Below are positions 1-10,123 of a DNA stretch of 64,000 nt, in pieces. Source of the stretch: Rhyacophila brunnea (taxonomy: Eukaryota > Arthropoda > Insecta > Trichoptera > Rhyacophilidae); NCBI GenBank assembly GCA_022495005.1, contig JAGYXB010001020.1, positions 496,001 through 560,000 on the forward strand, given 5' to 3'. How positions within the stretch are numbered: the stretch's first letter is position 1; each line of letters begins with the position of its first letter. A program made the position numbers and the translations under genes. Below the pieces are notes generated by a model. It was given only the letters and a program-made list of their open reading frames with translations. It searched no databases and was not told the origin of the DNA.

Positions 1-520
1 TATATTTTTGATTATTCTGACGATGTTCCTATTTTGCAGAATAACATAATAAATTATTGTATAATTAACGTCATTAGTACTACCTACACCACCGCTTATT
101 ATATTATAATATAGTTTTGGAATATTTAGTTTTGTATAATAGAGGGTATAGAATACAAATAGATTGTAGAATACATTCTATATTAGATCCCAGTCATAAT
201 TGTTCCCCGGCGCAGTACAATGTGTAATTATGGAAGGTATAATTAATTGTATCCTATTTGTTTGGCGCGCTGTGGTATAAATCAACATCGACCACATTAT
301 ATATTTGACAATTGGTAAAATTATCCCAGGTAAATACGATGCGACTGATACATACGCATTTTCAATTTAAACCAATTAAAATTAAACAGTTTCATGTGTT
401 ATTGAAAAATAACGCCCTAAATTATTGATTATTTATTTACTTCTGAAAAGTTAAACAGTTAATAATATTATATGACAATTACAGAGGCGCACACAGATAA
501 CAGTGGTCTGGGTGGGAGTC
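1..520. other. AT-rich stretch, no gene seen
   Basis: AT-rich sequence with no long open frame, no tRNA-like box pair and no clear inverted repeat. Nothing could be assigned here. Confidence 0.6.
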
Positions 521-528
521 CATTTAAG

Positions 529-943
529 ATGTTTATGACGATTTGGCGCCAGGCAACTGGACGCCACGCAATTCGAAAATAAATAGACGTTAGGTTAGGT
601 TACTTATACGTACTTTAAAAAAAATATTTAATATTATTAATTATATTTAAATTATTATATTATGATTTAAAAGTTGGTGAGAATTTAAATATGCACACGT
701 AAATAATGATTCATTCTTGCATATGTTTAAGTTCCAACGAAAAAAGAGTTTTGATTTTTATATAAAGCCTTAGGCATGGTAATTCTCAATCAGTAATAAA
801 AAAAACATTATGTTAAGAGTAAAACGAATTAAAACTACCAAGTAGTAGATATAAACTGATAAAAATTCATCGTCTACGTTCTGTTTGCGTCTCTACGACG
901 GTGCGGCGGCCAATTGTCCTGGCGTCCAGTTGTCCCATTCCCC
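529..943. mobile_element. Non-autonomous DNA transposon (MITE), family 1, copy 1
   Basis: A 415-bp element without coding capacity, bounded by the direct repeat CATTTAAG at 521-528 and 944-951 (8-bp target duplication; a ninth base also matches). Both ends carry related inverted sequence built from a short iterated motif of the type ACAACTGGACGCC: GACGATTTGGCGCC on the left and, read inward on the other strand, GGGACAACTGGACGCC on the right. A short TTAGG-like run (GGTTAGGTTA) lies near 591-600. A second copy lies inverted at 19576-19958 with its own, different 8-bp duplication, which proves the ends. An 8-bp duplication fits hAT, P or Mutator-like elements. The G-rich end and the iterated terminal motif lean towards Mutator-like, but the superfamily is not settled. 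Confidence 0.85.
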
Positions 944-951
944 CATTTAAG

Positions 952-1640
952 GCAGCGGGAGGGCTGGTGTTAATATAATCGCAGGCATCATCCACATTTA
1001 CTCTGCCTACTAATAATAGCTTCTCGTTACTTCAACTGCGTAAAAAACTAAACACTTTTCAAAATAAATTCCCCATACCCAGGCACTCCGTCATTTGAAT
1101 CTAGCTATAAACAACTGGCCTATAGGTATAACTAAGGATATTCACCTACGAGTTATTGCGAGCTGTCGCATCCATAAGTGGTTATTTGAGGCGCGTGGCT
1201 TAGCGGTCATAATTATCAGGATCGTTAGCGTCTGTTTGTGTCGTCCGCGCTGTTTTGCATTCTAGACATATCGCATCAGAATATTAAAGCAAACAAAGGT
1301 GCCCCAGATTGTTGTACTGATTTATGAGTATGACGGGTCTTCCAGTAGCAAGTATCGTAGCATACTGAGTGGAGTAGAAGCAGTCCACTGAGAAGGCTCT
1401 TCGACAGCATTCCATCCGGGTTACAATCCTTAATCATGACTCATGAGTCATAAGGTCCTGACGAAGAAAAAGAAGTTTTATTCCATTTATCTAAGTTTTT
1501 TTTCTATTTTAGGAGGGGGTCTGGACCCGAAATACCCCTCCTCCCTTTCTGTGCGCGTCTGCAATTATTACATACACTTTTATGTCTCAAGACTTTTGTC
1601 TAAAAAAATCTACATTATCTATGTAATATTGTAACAATAA
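952..1640. other. Intervening sequence, no gene seen
   Basis: Somewhat less AT-rich than its surroundings between about 1180 and 1440. A box-A-like string at 1195-1206 and a box-B-like string near 1419-1430 are too far apart to be one tRNA-type promoter. No protein or RNA gene can be supported. Confidence 0.5.
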
Positions 1641-1642
1641 GT

Positions 1643-1800
1643 AAGCGGCTCTCGTAGTACAGTGCGTAAGGCGCTGGCCTTCCACCCTAGAGTTCTGGGT
1701 TCGATCCCCGGTGAGGACACAATATTTACGTGATTTTCTCAAAGGTTGGGTGTTTGTGATTGTTCAAAATTACTCACAACCACCTTGTACGAAAAAACAA
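1643..1800 (+). repeat. tRNA-derived SINE head (SINE C)
   Basis: The first ~75 bases resemble a tRNA. There is a box A-like stretch at 1655-1666 and a canonical box B (GGTTCGATCCC) at 1698-1708 that forms a five-base-pair T arm. The anticodon-loop position would read TCC. The bases before and after do not pair into a proper seven-base acceptor stem, and AT-rich unrelated sequence follows directly, so this looks like the pol III head of a SINE, not a working tRNA gene. No second copy was found in the window. The 3' boundary is a guess. Confidence 0.5.
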
Positions 1801-1870
1801 GAACATGGTTATTAATAATTCAAAAAAAATATTGTAAAAAATAATATCTTGTAAAATAACAGTATGTTAA

Positions 1871-2586
1871 GGGCGGACGTGCTCAGCGTGGGTCAAAATA
1901 GAGCTTTTTTTCTATTTTCAAAGCATGATCCTTGCCATACCTTTAACGTTGTAGATAATCTATTTATATAATTTTGAAGCCTTATTATCCTTTATATTTT
2001 TTTTAAACATTTTATGACTGCATAAAGTACTTTTATTACATAAAATAGTATTCTTTTAAACCCCTCGCTCTGATGTTTTAGAATATAGTCATATTTCAGT
2101 ACATACATGTGCAGTGGTGTTAAGATTTTTTACATTTATGAATTTTTAAACGCATTTAAAAAACTATCAGTATAATTTATATCGACATTATTATAGTGAA
2201 ATATTTACGATAAAAAATTATATTTATAATCTCTGTGATCCCAAATTTGACAAGAATTATGCATTTTATTATTCAAAAATAGGCAAGATTAACACATTCG
2301 AAGATATTTAAAATTTAATAAATGTAAAAAATCTTAACACCACTGCACATTTATGTACTGAAATATGACTTTATTATAAAACATTAGAGCGAGAGGTTTA
2401 AAAGAATACTATTTTATGTAATAAAAATACTTTATGCAGTAATAAAATGTTTAAAATAAATATAAAGGATAACAAGGCTTCAAAATTATATAAATAGATT
2501 ATCTACAACGTTTAAGGTATGTCCAGAATCTTGCTTTGAAAATAGAACAAAAGCTCCATTTTGACCTACGCTGAGCATGTCCCCCC
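1871..2586. mobile_element. TTAA-flanked palindromic MITE (piggyBac-like), copy A
   Basis: Element of 716 bp with TTAA at both ends (1867-1870 and 2587-2590). Each arm begins GGGCGGACGTGCTCAGCG or, at the other end, GGGGGGACATGCTCAGCG read inward, and the two arms are inverted copies over about 280 bp. It is the same family as the larger element at 7932-10119. Compared with that copy, about 150-170 bp of the inner right arm is missing, so the palindrome has lost its centre. No transposase is present. TTAA duplication is the hallmark of piggyBac-type insertion (some Kolobok-type elements also use TTAA), hence the class call, which is an inference. Confidence 0.85.
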
Positions 2587-2590
2587 TTAA

Positions 2591-3507
2591 CTGTAATATA
2601 AAACCTCCAATACTAATTTAATGAAATATCTTGATTTCTAGTAATGAGTCCATCTAATATAATTTCCATACTAATTGCATTCATACCAATTAATTTTCAA
2701 CTCAATCGGGGATATTAACATAATATTATAAGTACATTATGTCATAATATCACTGAATCAAACGTGCATATTCCCATAAATTTGTTTCAAATACCTATCA
2801 TTATCTACAAATTAGTTATAGGTATCTTGTACCTACTTCAATGGAAATCAATAGTCACCAATTCTAGAATTTCAAGAACTCGCCATCCTCAATATTAATT
2901 TTGAAAAAAAATGAGCTTTCTGAGAAAAGCACTTAATTAATAATAGAATGATGATTGGTTTAAGAATGGCTTTATTAGACATAATTCGAATAGATTTAAT
3001 GTCTAGTAATGATTAATTAGGAAAGTTAAGTTTTAAAATATATCGGAAATATAAAATACTTAGCACCAGCTATCTCTTTTCCAAATTGTGTGTTACTCAG
3101 AAATGTTATAGTTACGTTTATTTTCTAGAAAAGTAATTTCAAGCTACTTTCTTTCTTATCCATATCGTGTAGATATGATTTATTAATTAAAAATTATCCC
3201 TATCAAACTAACTTTTGCATTTAGTTTAGATAATATATTGTTTTTATGAGTTAATATTTCTGTAATAATCAATAAATTTATATAGCACAAATAGTTTTTA
3301 TTGGTTTTAAAATTATTTTATTCTGACAGTAGCTCCTTTAACATGTTTTGTGACTCAATCAGGTAAGTGTTATACAATATTATTAGATATATGACAAGAT
3401 TCAATAAGTAATTTTATTACTGACCAAATTTCCACAGTATTGTGTTATATTGTTAAATATTATATCAAGGGATTTTATAAGTAAATATGTGATACCTTTT
3501 AGATTCA
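2591..3507. other. AT-rich stretch with one weak exon-like segment
   Basis: No long frame and no repeat was recognised. A 33-nt segment at 3330-3362 is bracketed by an AG acceptor and a perfect CAG|GTAAGT donor. It is discussed as a finding and is not called as a gene. Confidence 0.5.
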
Positions 3508-3515
3508 GTAAGTAC

Positions 3516-4421
3516 CAGTGGCGAAGACTCCATACTAGGCGATTATTTTAAGCCTACCTTCTTAATAAAAATATTTTTTATTTTCGTGTTGACGTATTTA
3601 TATAATCACAAATAATAATATATTCAATATGCCCATAGAAATCTATGGTATATATATCATAATTTTACGATCGTTTCCCATATTTCACTAAACACCATCT
3701 ATGGCATCTCTCAAAAGTTTTAAAAAAAATAGAACGCACCGCGTTTTGCTTTACATATTGTATAGGACTATTTTCCCGTGAAGCGACGGGTTTTTCAACA
3801 TGAAGTTTTTTTCTTATTATTTCAAAATGTCTGGCGTCCCGCATACAAATGTACAAGCTGTTTCGTTAGCGCTTACGTCGTGAGAGCACATGTATTCAAA
3901 ATAATTAATAAGAATATAATTTAAAATATTATTTCTATGGGATTCAATCACATAAATATGTATTGATTGTTGTTAAAAATATAAAATAATTTATCTCGTG
4001 ATTTTTATTTATTTATTAGTTCACTCATTAGACAATTTATATATCTGATATTGTACCTACTAAAGTCTGTGTTTTAAATATAGAAGTATTTTAAAATGTC
4101 TAGTTTTACGGGTTAAATTATAAATTGTTATGGAACATAATATACACACAACAACGGATATTTTTAAAGATGATAGGTAATATATTTTGAGCGTATGTTA
4201 CGTTTATAAATGTTTAAGAAAATACATAAGTAATTCAAACCAATTGCTTATTTTTATAAACTAATTATAACAAACCAATTAAACTTTTGAAATTTCTTCG
4301 TTTTAGCGTACCTATTCATCAGTAGTAATATTGGGTTATCCTCTTATTTCCCGCAAATATATCTGACAAGCATGGTTACTCCCACAGCGTACCTCTTTCA
4401 AAAAGTCACCCTTCGCCACTG
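3516..4421. mobile_element. Non-autonomous hAT transposon
   Basis: Element of 906 bp with the exact 8-bp target duplication GTAAGTAC at 3508-3515 and 4422-4429. Both ends start CAGTGGCGAAG read inward, the typical hAT terminal sequence. Beyond the first 11 bases the two ends diverge. A 63-codon frame on the minus strand at 3665-3856 has no hAT transposase motif (no dimerisation block, no DDE residues), so the element could not move without help. A related left end occurs alone at 14854-14925. Confidence 0.9.
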
Positions 4422-4429
4422 GTAAGTAC

Positions 4430-4848
4430 TGATTATTGACTAGATTTATTGTGAAGTTTTAAGAACTACATGTATTCGCACAATGTTGTAGAGGGTGTAA
4501 TAATATGAATTGTAATTTTTCACACCATAAAATTTATGATGTATTATATTTTTGTGTAGCGTTTGCTAATTAGGAGATTTTCCCCTAATCCTTGTCCGTG
4601 TGAATATAAATCACAAATACAAAAATCTCTATCCAGTTTCCAAACTATATAATCCGCATGTAGCCAATATTTATATCGTAGACTCTTGTTTTAGACGTCA
4701 TACTGTTAAGCTATGTATGTTAAATACTTGATTATACAAATTGTCTAATAAATGATTAGTAGGTATATTAATACGATAAAATCGTTAATTATTAATGTTT
4801 TACTAATTATAACAGCCTGTTTAAACCGTTCTTTATCATTTGAATGTT
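4430..4848. other. AT-rich stretch, nothing recognised
   Basis: Short frames only and no inverted or tandem repeat. Confidence 0.5.
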
Positions 4849-4855
4849 TTACTAT

Positions 4856-5490
4856 GGTGCCGGATGAAATTCCGAAGGCCGAAATCCTGAAATTCCGAAT
4901 GGTCGAAATCCCGAAAGCCTAAATCCCGAAAGCCAAAATCCCGAAGGCCGAAATCCCGAATGCCGAAATCCCGAATGCTGAAATCCCGAATGGCCGAAAT
5001 CCCGAAAGCCTGAATCCTGAAGGCCGAAAACCCGAATGCTGAAATCCCGAATGCTGAAATCCCGAATGGCAGAAATCCCAAATGGTTGGAATCCCGAAGG
5101 CCGAAATCCCGACAAATAAAAAACACAAACAGTAATAATTGCACAAATTTTACAAGAGAGACAAAAAACCATTTTTGAAGAACAAATGGGTTTTTGTCTC
5201 TCCTGTAAAAAATTGCGCGTTCTTAACATTTATCTTGAATGAATATCTTGAATACTAATTGTATTTTTTTATTTTTCGGGATTTTGGCCTTCGGGATTTC
5301 GGCCATTCGGGATTTCAACGTTCGGGTTTTCGGTATTCGGGATTTCGGCTTTCGGCTTTCGGGATGTATGCTTTCGGGATTTTGGCCATTCGGGATTTCG
5401 GCCATTCGGGATTTCGGCCATTCGGGATTTCGGCCATTCGGGATTTCACCATTCGGGATTTTGGCCTTCGGGATTTCGACCCAAACCCTC
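4856..5490. mobile_element. Foldback element with minisatellite arms
   Basis: A 635-bp inverted structure. The left arm (about 4856-5115) is a tandem array of a ~15-16 bp unit of type GGCCGAAATCCCGAAT. The right arm (about 5275-5490) is the same array on the opposite strand. The spacer is also inverted: the sequence just inside each array matches (runs such as AAATAAAAAA next to the array), and a GAGACAAAAA / TTTTTGTCTC stem closes on a small loop near 5175. The element is flanked by TTACTAT at 4849-4855 and 5491-5497, a candidate 7-bp duplication. Overlapping frames on both strands spell repetitive Gly-Ile-Ser-Ala-Phe peptides, a by-product of a unit read in several frames, not a gene. The architecture resembles Drosophila FB elements; relatedness to them is not claimed. 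Confidence 0.8.
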
Positions 5491-5497
5491 TTACTAT

Positions 5498-5997
5498 AGG
5501 TTCATCACGACATTACGAAACAACATTATGAACATTTTCGATTCACTATCATCTTGTAAAATAATCTAGTTATCTGCAATCCTCTTTCCCGTCACTTTTT
5601 ATATAACGCCATTTCAATAAGATTAAACAAAACGCATAATTTATTACTAACCATAGAATTTAATATAAAGTACATGCATTACCACATTAATCCTTCCCAA
5701 TTATTCTATGTTAACTCGTAAATTCGCAATTATCAGATCATTTTTTATATTACTGTATTTGCACGTGGATTATTATTAATCAATACCATAATATTATATA
5801 CTTACTATAAAATAAGCAAACGTTGCATTTGGTTTTAATTTTTATATTTTACACCGGTAACTGACTGTTTTTATTTGCAGATATTTATTATGATTATGTT
5901 GTTTGTTGTACTTTGAATCATTTTACAGTCGACGATTATAATAATTGGCGACGATTTCACGATTAGGCAAAATTTAATAAATTTAAAAAACTAATCA
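5498..5997. other. AT-rich stretch, nothing recognised
   Basis: No gene, RNA or repeat could be supported. Confidence 0.5.
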
Positions 5998-6085
5998 GCA
6001 CCATCTGCAAATCGTATTATTAGTTCAACGAAACAAAAGAATTAAATCTTAACAGCCTACCTCCACCCTTTGCCACTGATCAAGT
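5998..6085 (-). mobile_element. Solo end of the hAT-like family seen at 20934-21566
   Basis: Read on the minus strand from 6085, the sequence starts CAGTGGCAAAGGGTGGAGGT and runs on through blocks that match the first ~130 bp of the element at 20934 (…TTGAACTAATA… and …TTGCAGATGGTG…). No second end was found to the left, so this is a truncated or rearranged copy. Confidence 0.6.
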
Positions 6086-6730
6086 ATTACAGAATTTCAT
6101 GATGCCATTTATTAATTTTGAGTGGAATGTAAGTTTAATGTAATTATGTATGTGATCGTGAAATCTGTTACTAAAAAAACGAGACACTAATTTAAAAAGA
6201 TTTTTGATGTTATTTAATTTTGCTCAAAGGTCAATAATTTTTATTTTACTAATATAATATATTAATGTTAGTTGGTGACCCTTATAAAATATCTTGAAAC
6301 TCTCCTGGGGGTCGCGACTCATGTGTTGCGAACAGAATGCTCTATAATCTATATAACGCCAAAGATACGATATAAATCATCTCTGCGATATTTTTATCCT
6401 TGCAAAGGTTACATGACGTGCTACTTTCAACTTTACTGACTTTTTAATTCTAAGGCTATTGAAAGAATATTTTAAAGTAGGTGTCATAATGTAGTATTCT
6501 CACTTAAGGCACAACTTTAATATTGAATACAATATCACAGCTCATTAAGAATGGGAGACAAACATAACGCCTAGGTATCTAGATTGATAATATTGTATTG
6601 GTTGGTCAGTTATGGCGTTTTTAGTTAAAATAATAGATTATATTTTTATATTAGTTATTGTTGTATTATTTTTTTATTATTTACCAGCCAAAGTATTCGA
6701 GTTCGTTTGAGGTCACTTCAGTAATCATAA
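6086..6730. other. AT-rich stretch, nothing recognised
   Basis: No gene, RNA or repeat could be supported. Confidence 0.5.
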
Positions 6731-6734
6731 GGAC

Positions 6735-6950
6735 TTAAGAGCGTGAAACGGCAAATGTGGAACAAAATTTCGGCTGCGTTGAAGCACGTTACCATTCGGA
6801 GAGGGATAGTCGACCTGTTCGCATGTCAATTTCTTTTGTGATGGAGTCGAATGAATATTTATTATTCTTAAGTCGTGTAAAGATGACTTAAAAACGTTCC
6901 GCATGTATCGCCTAGTCACGATCTATTTAGACCATGCCTCAGCTGAGGTA
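6735..6950 (-). repeat. Dispersed repeat F, copy 1
   Basis: On the minus strand this matches 34344-34675. Shared blocks are the palindromic end TACCTCAGCTGAGG followed by CATGGTCTA, then GTCATCTTTACACGA, and a distal block around GAAATTT. The minus-strand frame across it (64 codons, 6725-6919) has no known motif. The class is unknown. Copy 2 contains about 130 bp (roughly 34395-34533) that is absent here. Confidence 0.65.
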
Positions 6951-7257
6951 TAAAGCCTTAATTAAATCAAGAGAAGATTTTTAATCCATGATGGAGTTTT
7001 AGCTCTATATTTTTTTCTGTAAGATTATACAAACTACAAATTACTTTAATAATTATTATTAAACTATAGACTTTAAGACTTTTAAGTTGGTACCTACTAT
7101 TACACCGAAAACCTTTGAAAGTATGTGAGAGATGTTTTCTGTAATTTTATATTCTAATATTGATCCTATTCAATTAAATCATACTTTGCTATAATATGTT
7201 TGATATACCACTATTGACGGTTTTCATATATGTGAAAGAAGTTGATTTTCGGACTAT
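6951..7257. other. AT-rich stretch, nothing recognised
   Basis: No feature could be supported. Confidence 0.45.
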
Positions 7258-7261
7258 ATGA

Positions 7262-7390
7262 GGTAAAGTCGAAAGGTGGAGGTAAACTGTGAAGATCAGA
7301 CATAAATAGTACACACTAAAATTTGTCAGTCATACGTATTTAATTATGTTGAACTTAGTCTTCAAAAAATTATAGATGGTATTTATTATT
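7262..7390 (+). mobile_element. Left-end fragment of the hAT-like family seen at 20934
   Basis: Matches the left end of the 20934-21566 element through AGGTGGAGGTA, the A-rich AAATAGTRCACA block, TTGTCAGTCATAC and TTGAACTTAG/TTGAACTAAT. The terminal bases are degraded and no matching right end is visible downstream, so it is an old, partial copy. Confidence 0.55.
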
Positions 7391-7927
7391 GGTTAGTTTT
7401 TAAATTCAATTAAACCATATTATATAAACCAAACCGTAGTCTGACAATTGAAATTGCTATTGCTTACATAAATCAACCTGTAGAATTTAAATAATGAATA
7501 ATACTATCACATTCTTTTATATAGTATAAGTTCAGTCAATGAAAGAAAAATAAATTTTGCAATGAAACTGTACATTTAATATGGCAGAATACAATATTAT
7601 TAGCTAATGGTTTACGATGCAAGATGAGTACCCTTTGTGAAGTAGTCACGTATGCTTTTAAGAAGTGGTTATTAAAATAAATGGGCATTGACATCGTGAT
7701 ACTGACTACCCATTAACTTTCAGAATGCACTATTCTCTAATGGCTAATAAAAATTGCATCCAGTTATACATTTTACAACAGTTATTACCATCGTTCACGC
7801 TATGAAAAAATTAAACTAGATAGGTAGTGAATAAAAGCGTTAGATAATGTTTACTCTGCAAAAGCACGTAATATCAACTACGTTTTCATACTAGAATTTA
7901 TTTAACTCTACTTAAAAATATCTTTTC
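7391..7927. other. AT-rich stretch, nothing recognised
   Basis: No feature could be supported. Confidence 0.5.
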
Positions 7928-8289
7928 TTAAGGGGAGACATGCTCAGCGTAGGTCAACATGGATCGTTTGTTCTATTTTCAACGCATGATCCTGGACATA
8001 CCTTAAACGTTGTAGATAATCTATTTATATAATTTTGAATCCTTATTATCCTTTATATTTATTTTAAACATTTGATGACTGTATAAAGTATTTTTATTAC
8101 ATAAAATAGTATTCTTTTAAACCTCTCGCTCTAATGTTTTAGAATATAGTCATATTTCAGTACATAAATGTGCAGTGGTGTTAAGATTTTTTACATTTAT
8201 TAATTTTTAAACGCATTTATAAAACCATCAGTATAATTTATATCGACATTATTATAGTGAAATATTTACGATAAAAAATTATATTGATA

Positions 8290-9572
8290 CGAGGGTAGCC
8301 GTTTATATTTCGGGAATAACAAACAAAAACGATTTTTTTTTACAATGAAAATAGTTTTATTGTTTTTCAAAATATTTTCCACGACAATTTATATACTTTA
8401 CCATGTGTTTGAATCAATCTGAAAAGCATTTTTGCCACTTTGTAGAAGGTAACTCCAAAACATGGTTTTTGAATGTGTAGAAAATCGTTGACCACGCAAT
8501 TTATCTTTGACTGTCGGGAATAAAAAGAAATCATTTGGTGCCAACTCGGGTCTGTACGGAGGATGACTTGTCAATTTGATGTTTTGTGTGCTCAAATATG
8601 CGCTTGTTTGAGCCGATATGTGAGAGCTCGCATTGTCTTGATAAAGGATGATTTGACGCCGACTGTTGCTTTTCCTCATTTCACCAAAACCTTCTGGAAA
8701 ACAAATGGTTGTGTTCTATTCAAAATTGACTGTTATATGATTCTCTAAAGATACAGTTGCGACATGCCCCGTTTTTCCGAATAAACAGGGGACCATTTGC
8801 TTCAAAGTGCTTTGAGCGCGAGCAACTTTTGTTGGTTTAAACTCATTTTGGAAGACTCATACGGTCGACTGCTGTTTACTTTCGGGCTCATACGTATAGA
8901 TCCAAGATTCGTCACCTGTAATAATCTTATTAACGATTTTTAAAGTACCTCGATCGTATTTTTTGAGCATTTCCTTGCACCAATCGACACGCGCCTCTTT
9001 TTGAGCGATTGTGAAATTATGCGGGATCCAACGCGAACATAGCTTCCTTACGTCTAAATGTTCATGAAAGATCATAAACACGCTATTGTTACTAATACCC
9101 AAAGATGCCTCATTCTCACGATATATCACATGACGATTTTGCATTATCAGTTCACGCACAGCATCGATGTTTTCTAGAGAAACAACTGATTTTGGACGAC
9201 CTTCACGCGGCTCGTCTGTGAGTGAACGACAGCCACGATAAAATTCGCTAAATCAGTGATATACCGTAGTTTTTGATGGTGTTTCGTTTCCATATAAAGC
9301 ATTAAGTTCAGCAATGCACTGTTCCCGTGATAATCTACGTCGAAAGTTGTTAAAAATAATCGGAGTTATTCCATTTTTCCATTCCATTCCAATTCCATTT
9401 TTTGGTCGAGATAAATTTTTCAAATGAATTAAAAAAAACAAAAAGGCATCCGATTATTAAAACGTTTTGAGTACTTTTGCCGTTAAAAATGTCAAACTTT
9501 AAAATTCAGAAGTCAAATTGCACCTAGCAACACCAGTGCTGCAAATTCCCGGAATATAAACGGCAACCTATT
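8290..9572 (-). mobile_element. Mariner-family transposon, degraded, inserted in the TTAA MITE
   Basis: Element of 1283 bp, the usual mariner length. The terminal inverted repeats are about 28 bp: CGAGGGTAGCCGTTTATATT on the left and AATAGGTTGCCGTTTATATT inward from the right. It sits between TA dinucleotides at 8288-8289 and 9573-9574. The host MITE's opposite arm retains the uninterrupted target (…TTGATAATCTC…), so the TA duplication is directly demonstrated. Transposase remains run on the minus strand. Confidence 0.92.
8398..9441 (-). pseudogene. Mariner transposase, broken (DD34D type)
   Basis: Minus-strand remains of a DDE/D transposase that would bind the element's inverted repeats and catalyse cut-and-paste transposition in the nucleus. 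An N-terminal helix-turn-helix region lies in 9253-9441 and is followed by a stop where TGG appears to have become TGA (around 9255). The central piece in 8857-9159 ends with the first catalytic aspartate in GDESWIYTYEPES. After one or more frameshifts between about 8700 and 8860, the piece in 8398-8679 carries the second aspartate in YQDNASSH and the third in ELAPND, 34 residues apart, the mariner DD34D spacing. The frame is broken at least twice, so it is inactive. Assignment to mariner is firm; the subfamily is not given. Confidence 0.9.
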
Positions 9573-10123
9573 TAATCTCTGTGATCCCAAATTTTACAAG
9601 AATTAGGCATTTTATTATTCAAAAAATGGGCATTAATAACACATTTGAAGATAATTCTAAAGAAACTCATTATAAACTATGTCTTCAAATGTGTTAATTT
9701 TGCCCATTTTTTGAATAATAAAATGCCTAATTCTTGTCAAATTTGGGATCACAGAGATTATCAATATAATTTTTTATCGTAAATATTTCACTTTAATTAT
9801 GTCGATATAAATTATACTGATGGTTTTTTAAATGCGTTTAAAAATTAATAAATGTAAAAAATCTTAACACCACTGCTACACATTTATGTACTGAAATATG
9901 ACTATATTCTAAAACATTAGAGCAAGAGGTTTAAAAGAGTACTATTTTATGTATTGAAAAGACTTTATGCAGTCATCAAATGTTTAAAATAAATATAAAG
10001 GATAATAAGGATTCAAAATTATATAAATAGATTATCTACAACGTTTAAGGTATTTCCAGGATCATGCTTTGAAAATAGAACAAAGGCTCAATTTTGACCC
10101 ACGCTGGACACGTCCGCCCTTAA

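Larger units (their letters stand above)
7932..10119. mobile_element. TTAA-flanked palindromic MITE (piggyBac-like), copy B, interrupted by mariner
   Basis: Bounded by TTAA at 7928-7931 and 10120-10123. With the mariner at 8290-9572 removed, about 905 bp remains, nearly all of it two inverted arms of ~440 bp meeting at a short loop near 9665. The arm tip reads GGGGAGACATGCTCAGCG on the left and GGGCGGACGTGTCCAGCG inward from the right. The arm-centre sequence (…CTCTGTGATCCCAAAT…) is complete here and shows what copy A at 1871-2586 has lost. It has no coding capacity, so mobilisation would need a transposase supplied in trans. Confidence 0.88.

Noticed and set aside
1195..1430. A split tRNA-type promoter (box A at 1195-1206, box B-like at 1419-1430)
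   Set aside because: The spacing of over 200 bp is far outside the normal range and no tRNA fold joins the two.
1643..1720. A functional tRNA-Gly gene
   Set aside because: Box B and T arm are good, but the acceptor ends do not pair and the anticodon stem has mismatches. A SINE head fits better.
4836..5531. Overlapping frames on both strands encoding Gly-Ile-Ser-Ala-Phe-type repeat peptides
   Set aside because: They are by-products of the ~16-bp minisatellite in the foldback element. The unit lacks stops in several frames, so frames appear on both strands. No protein is supported.
8563..8748. 61-codon plus-strand frame within the mariner
   Set aside because: It lies antisense to the recognisable transposase and is a shadow.
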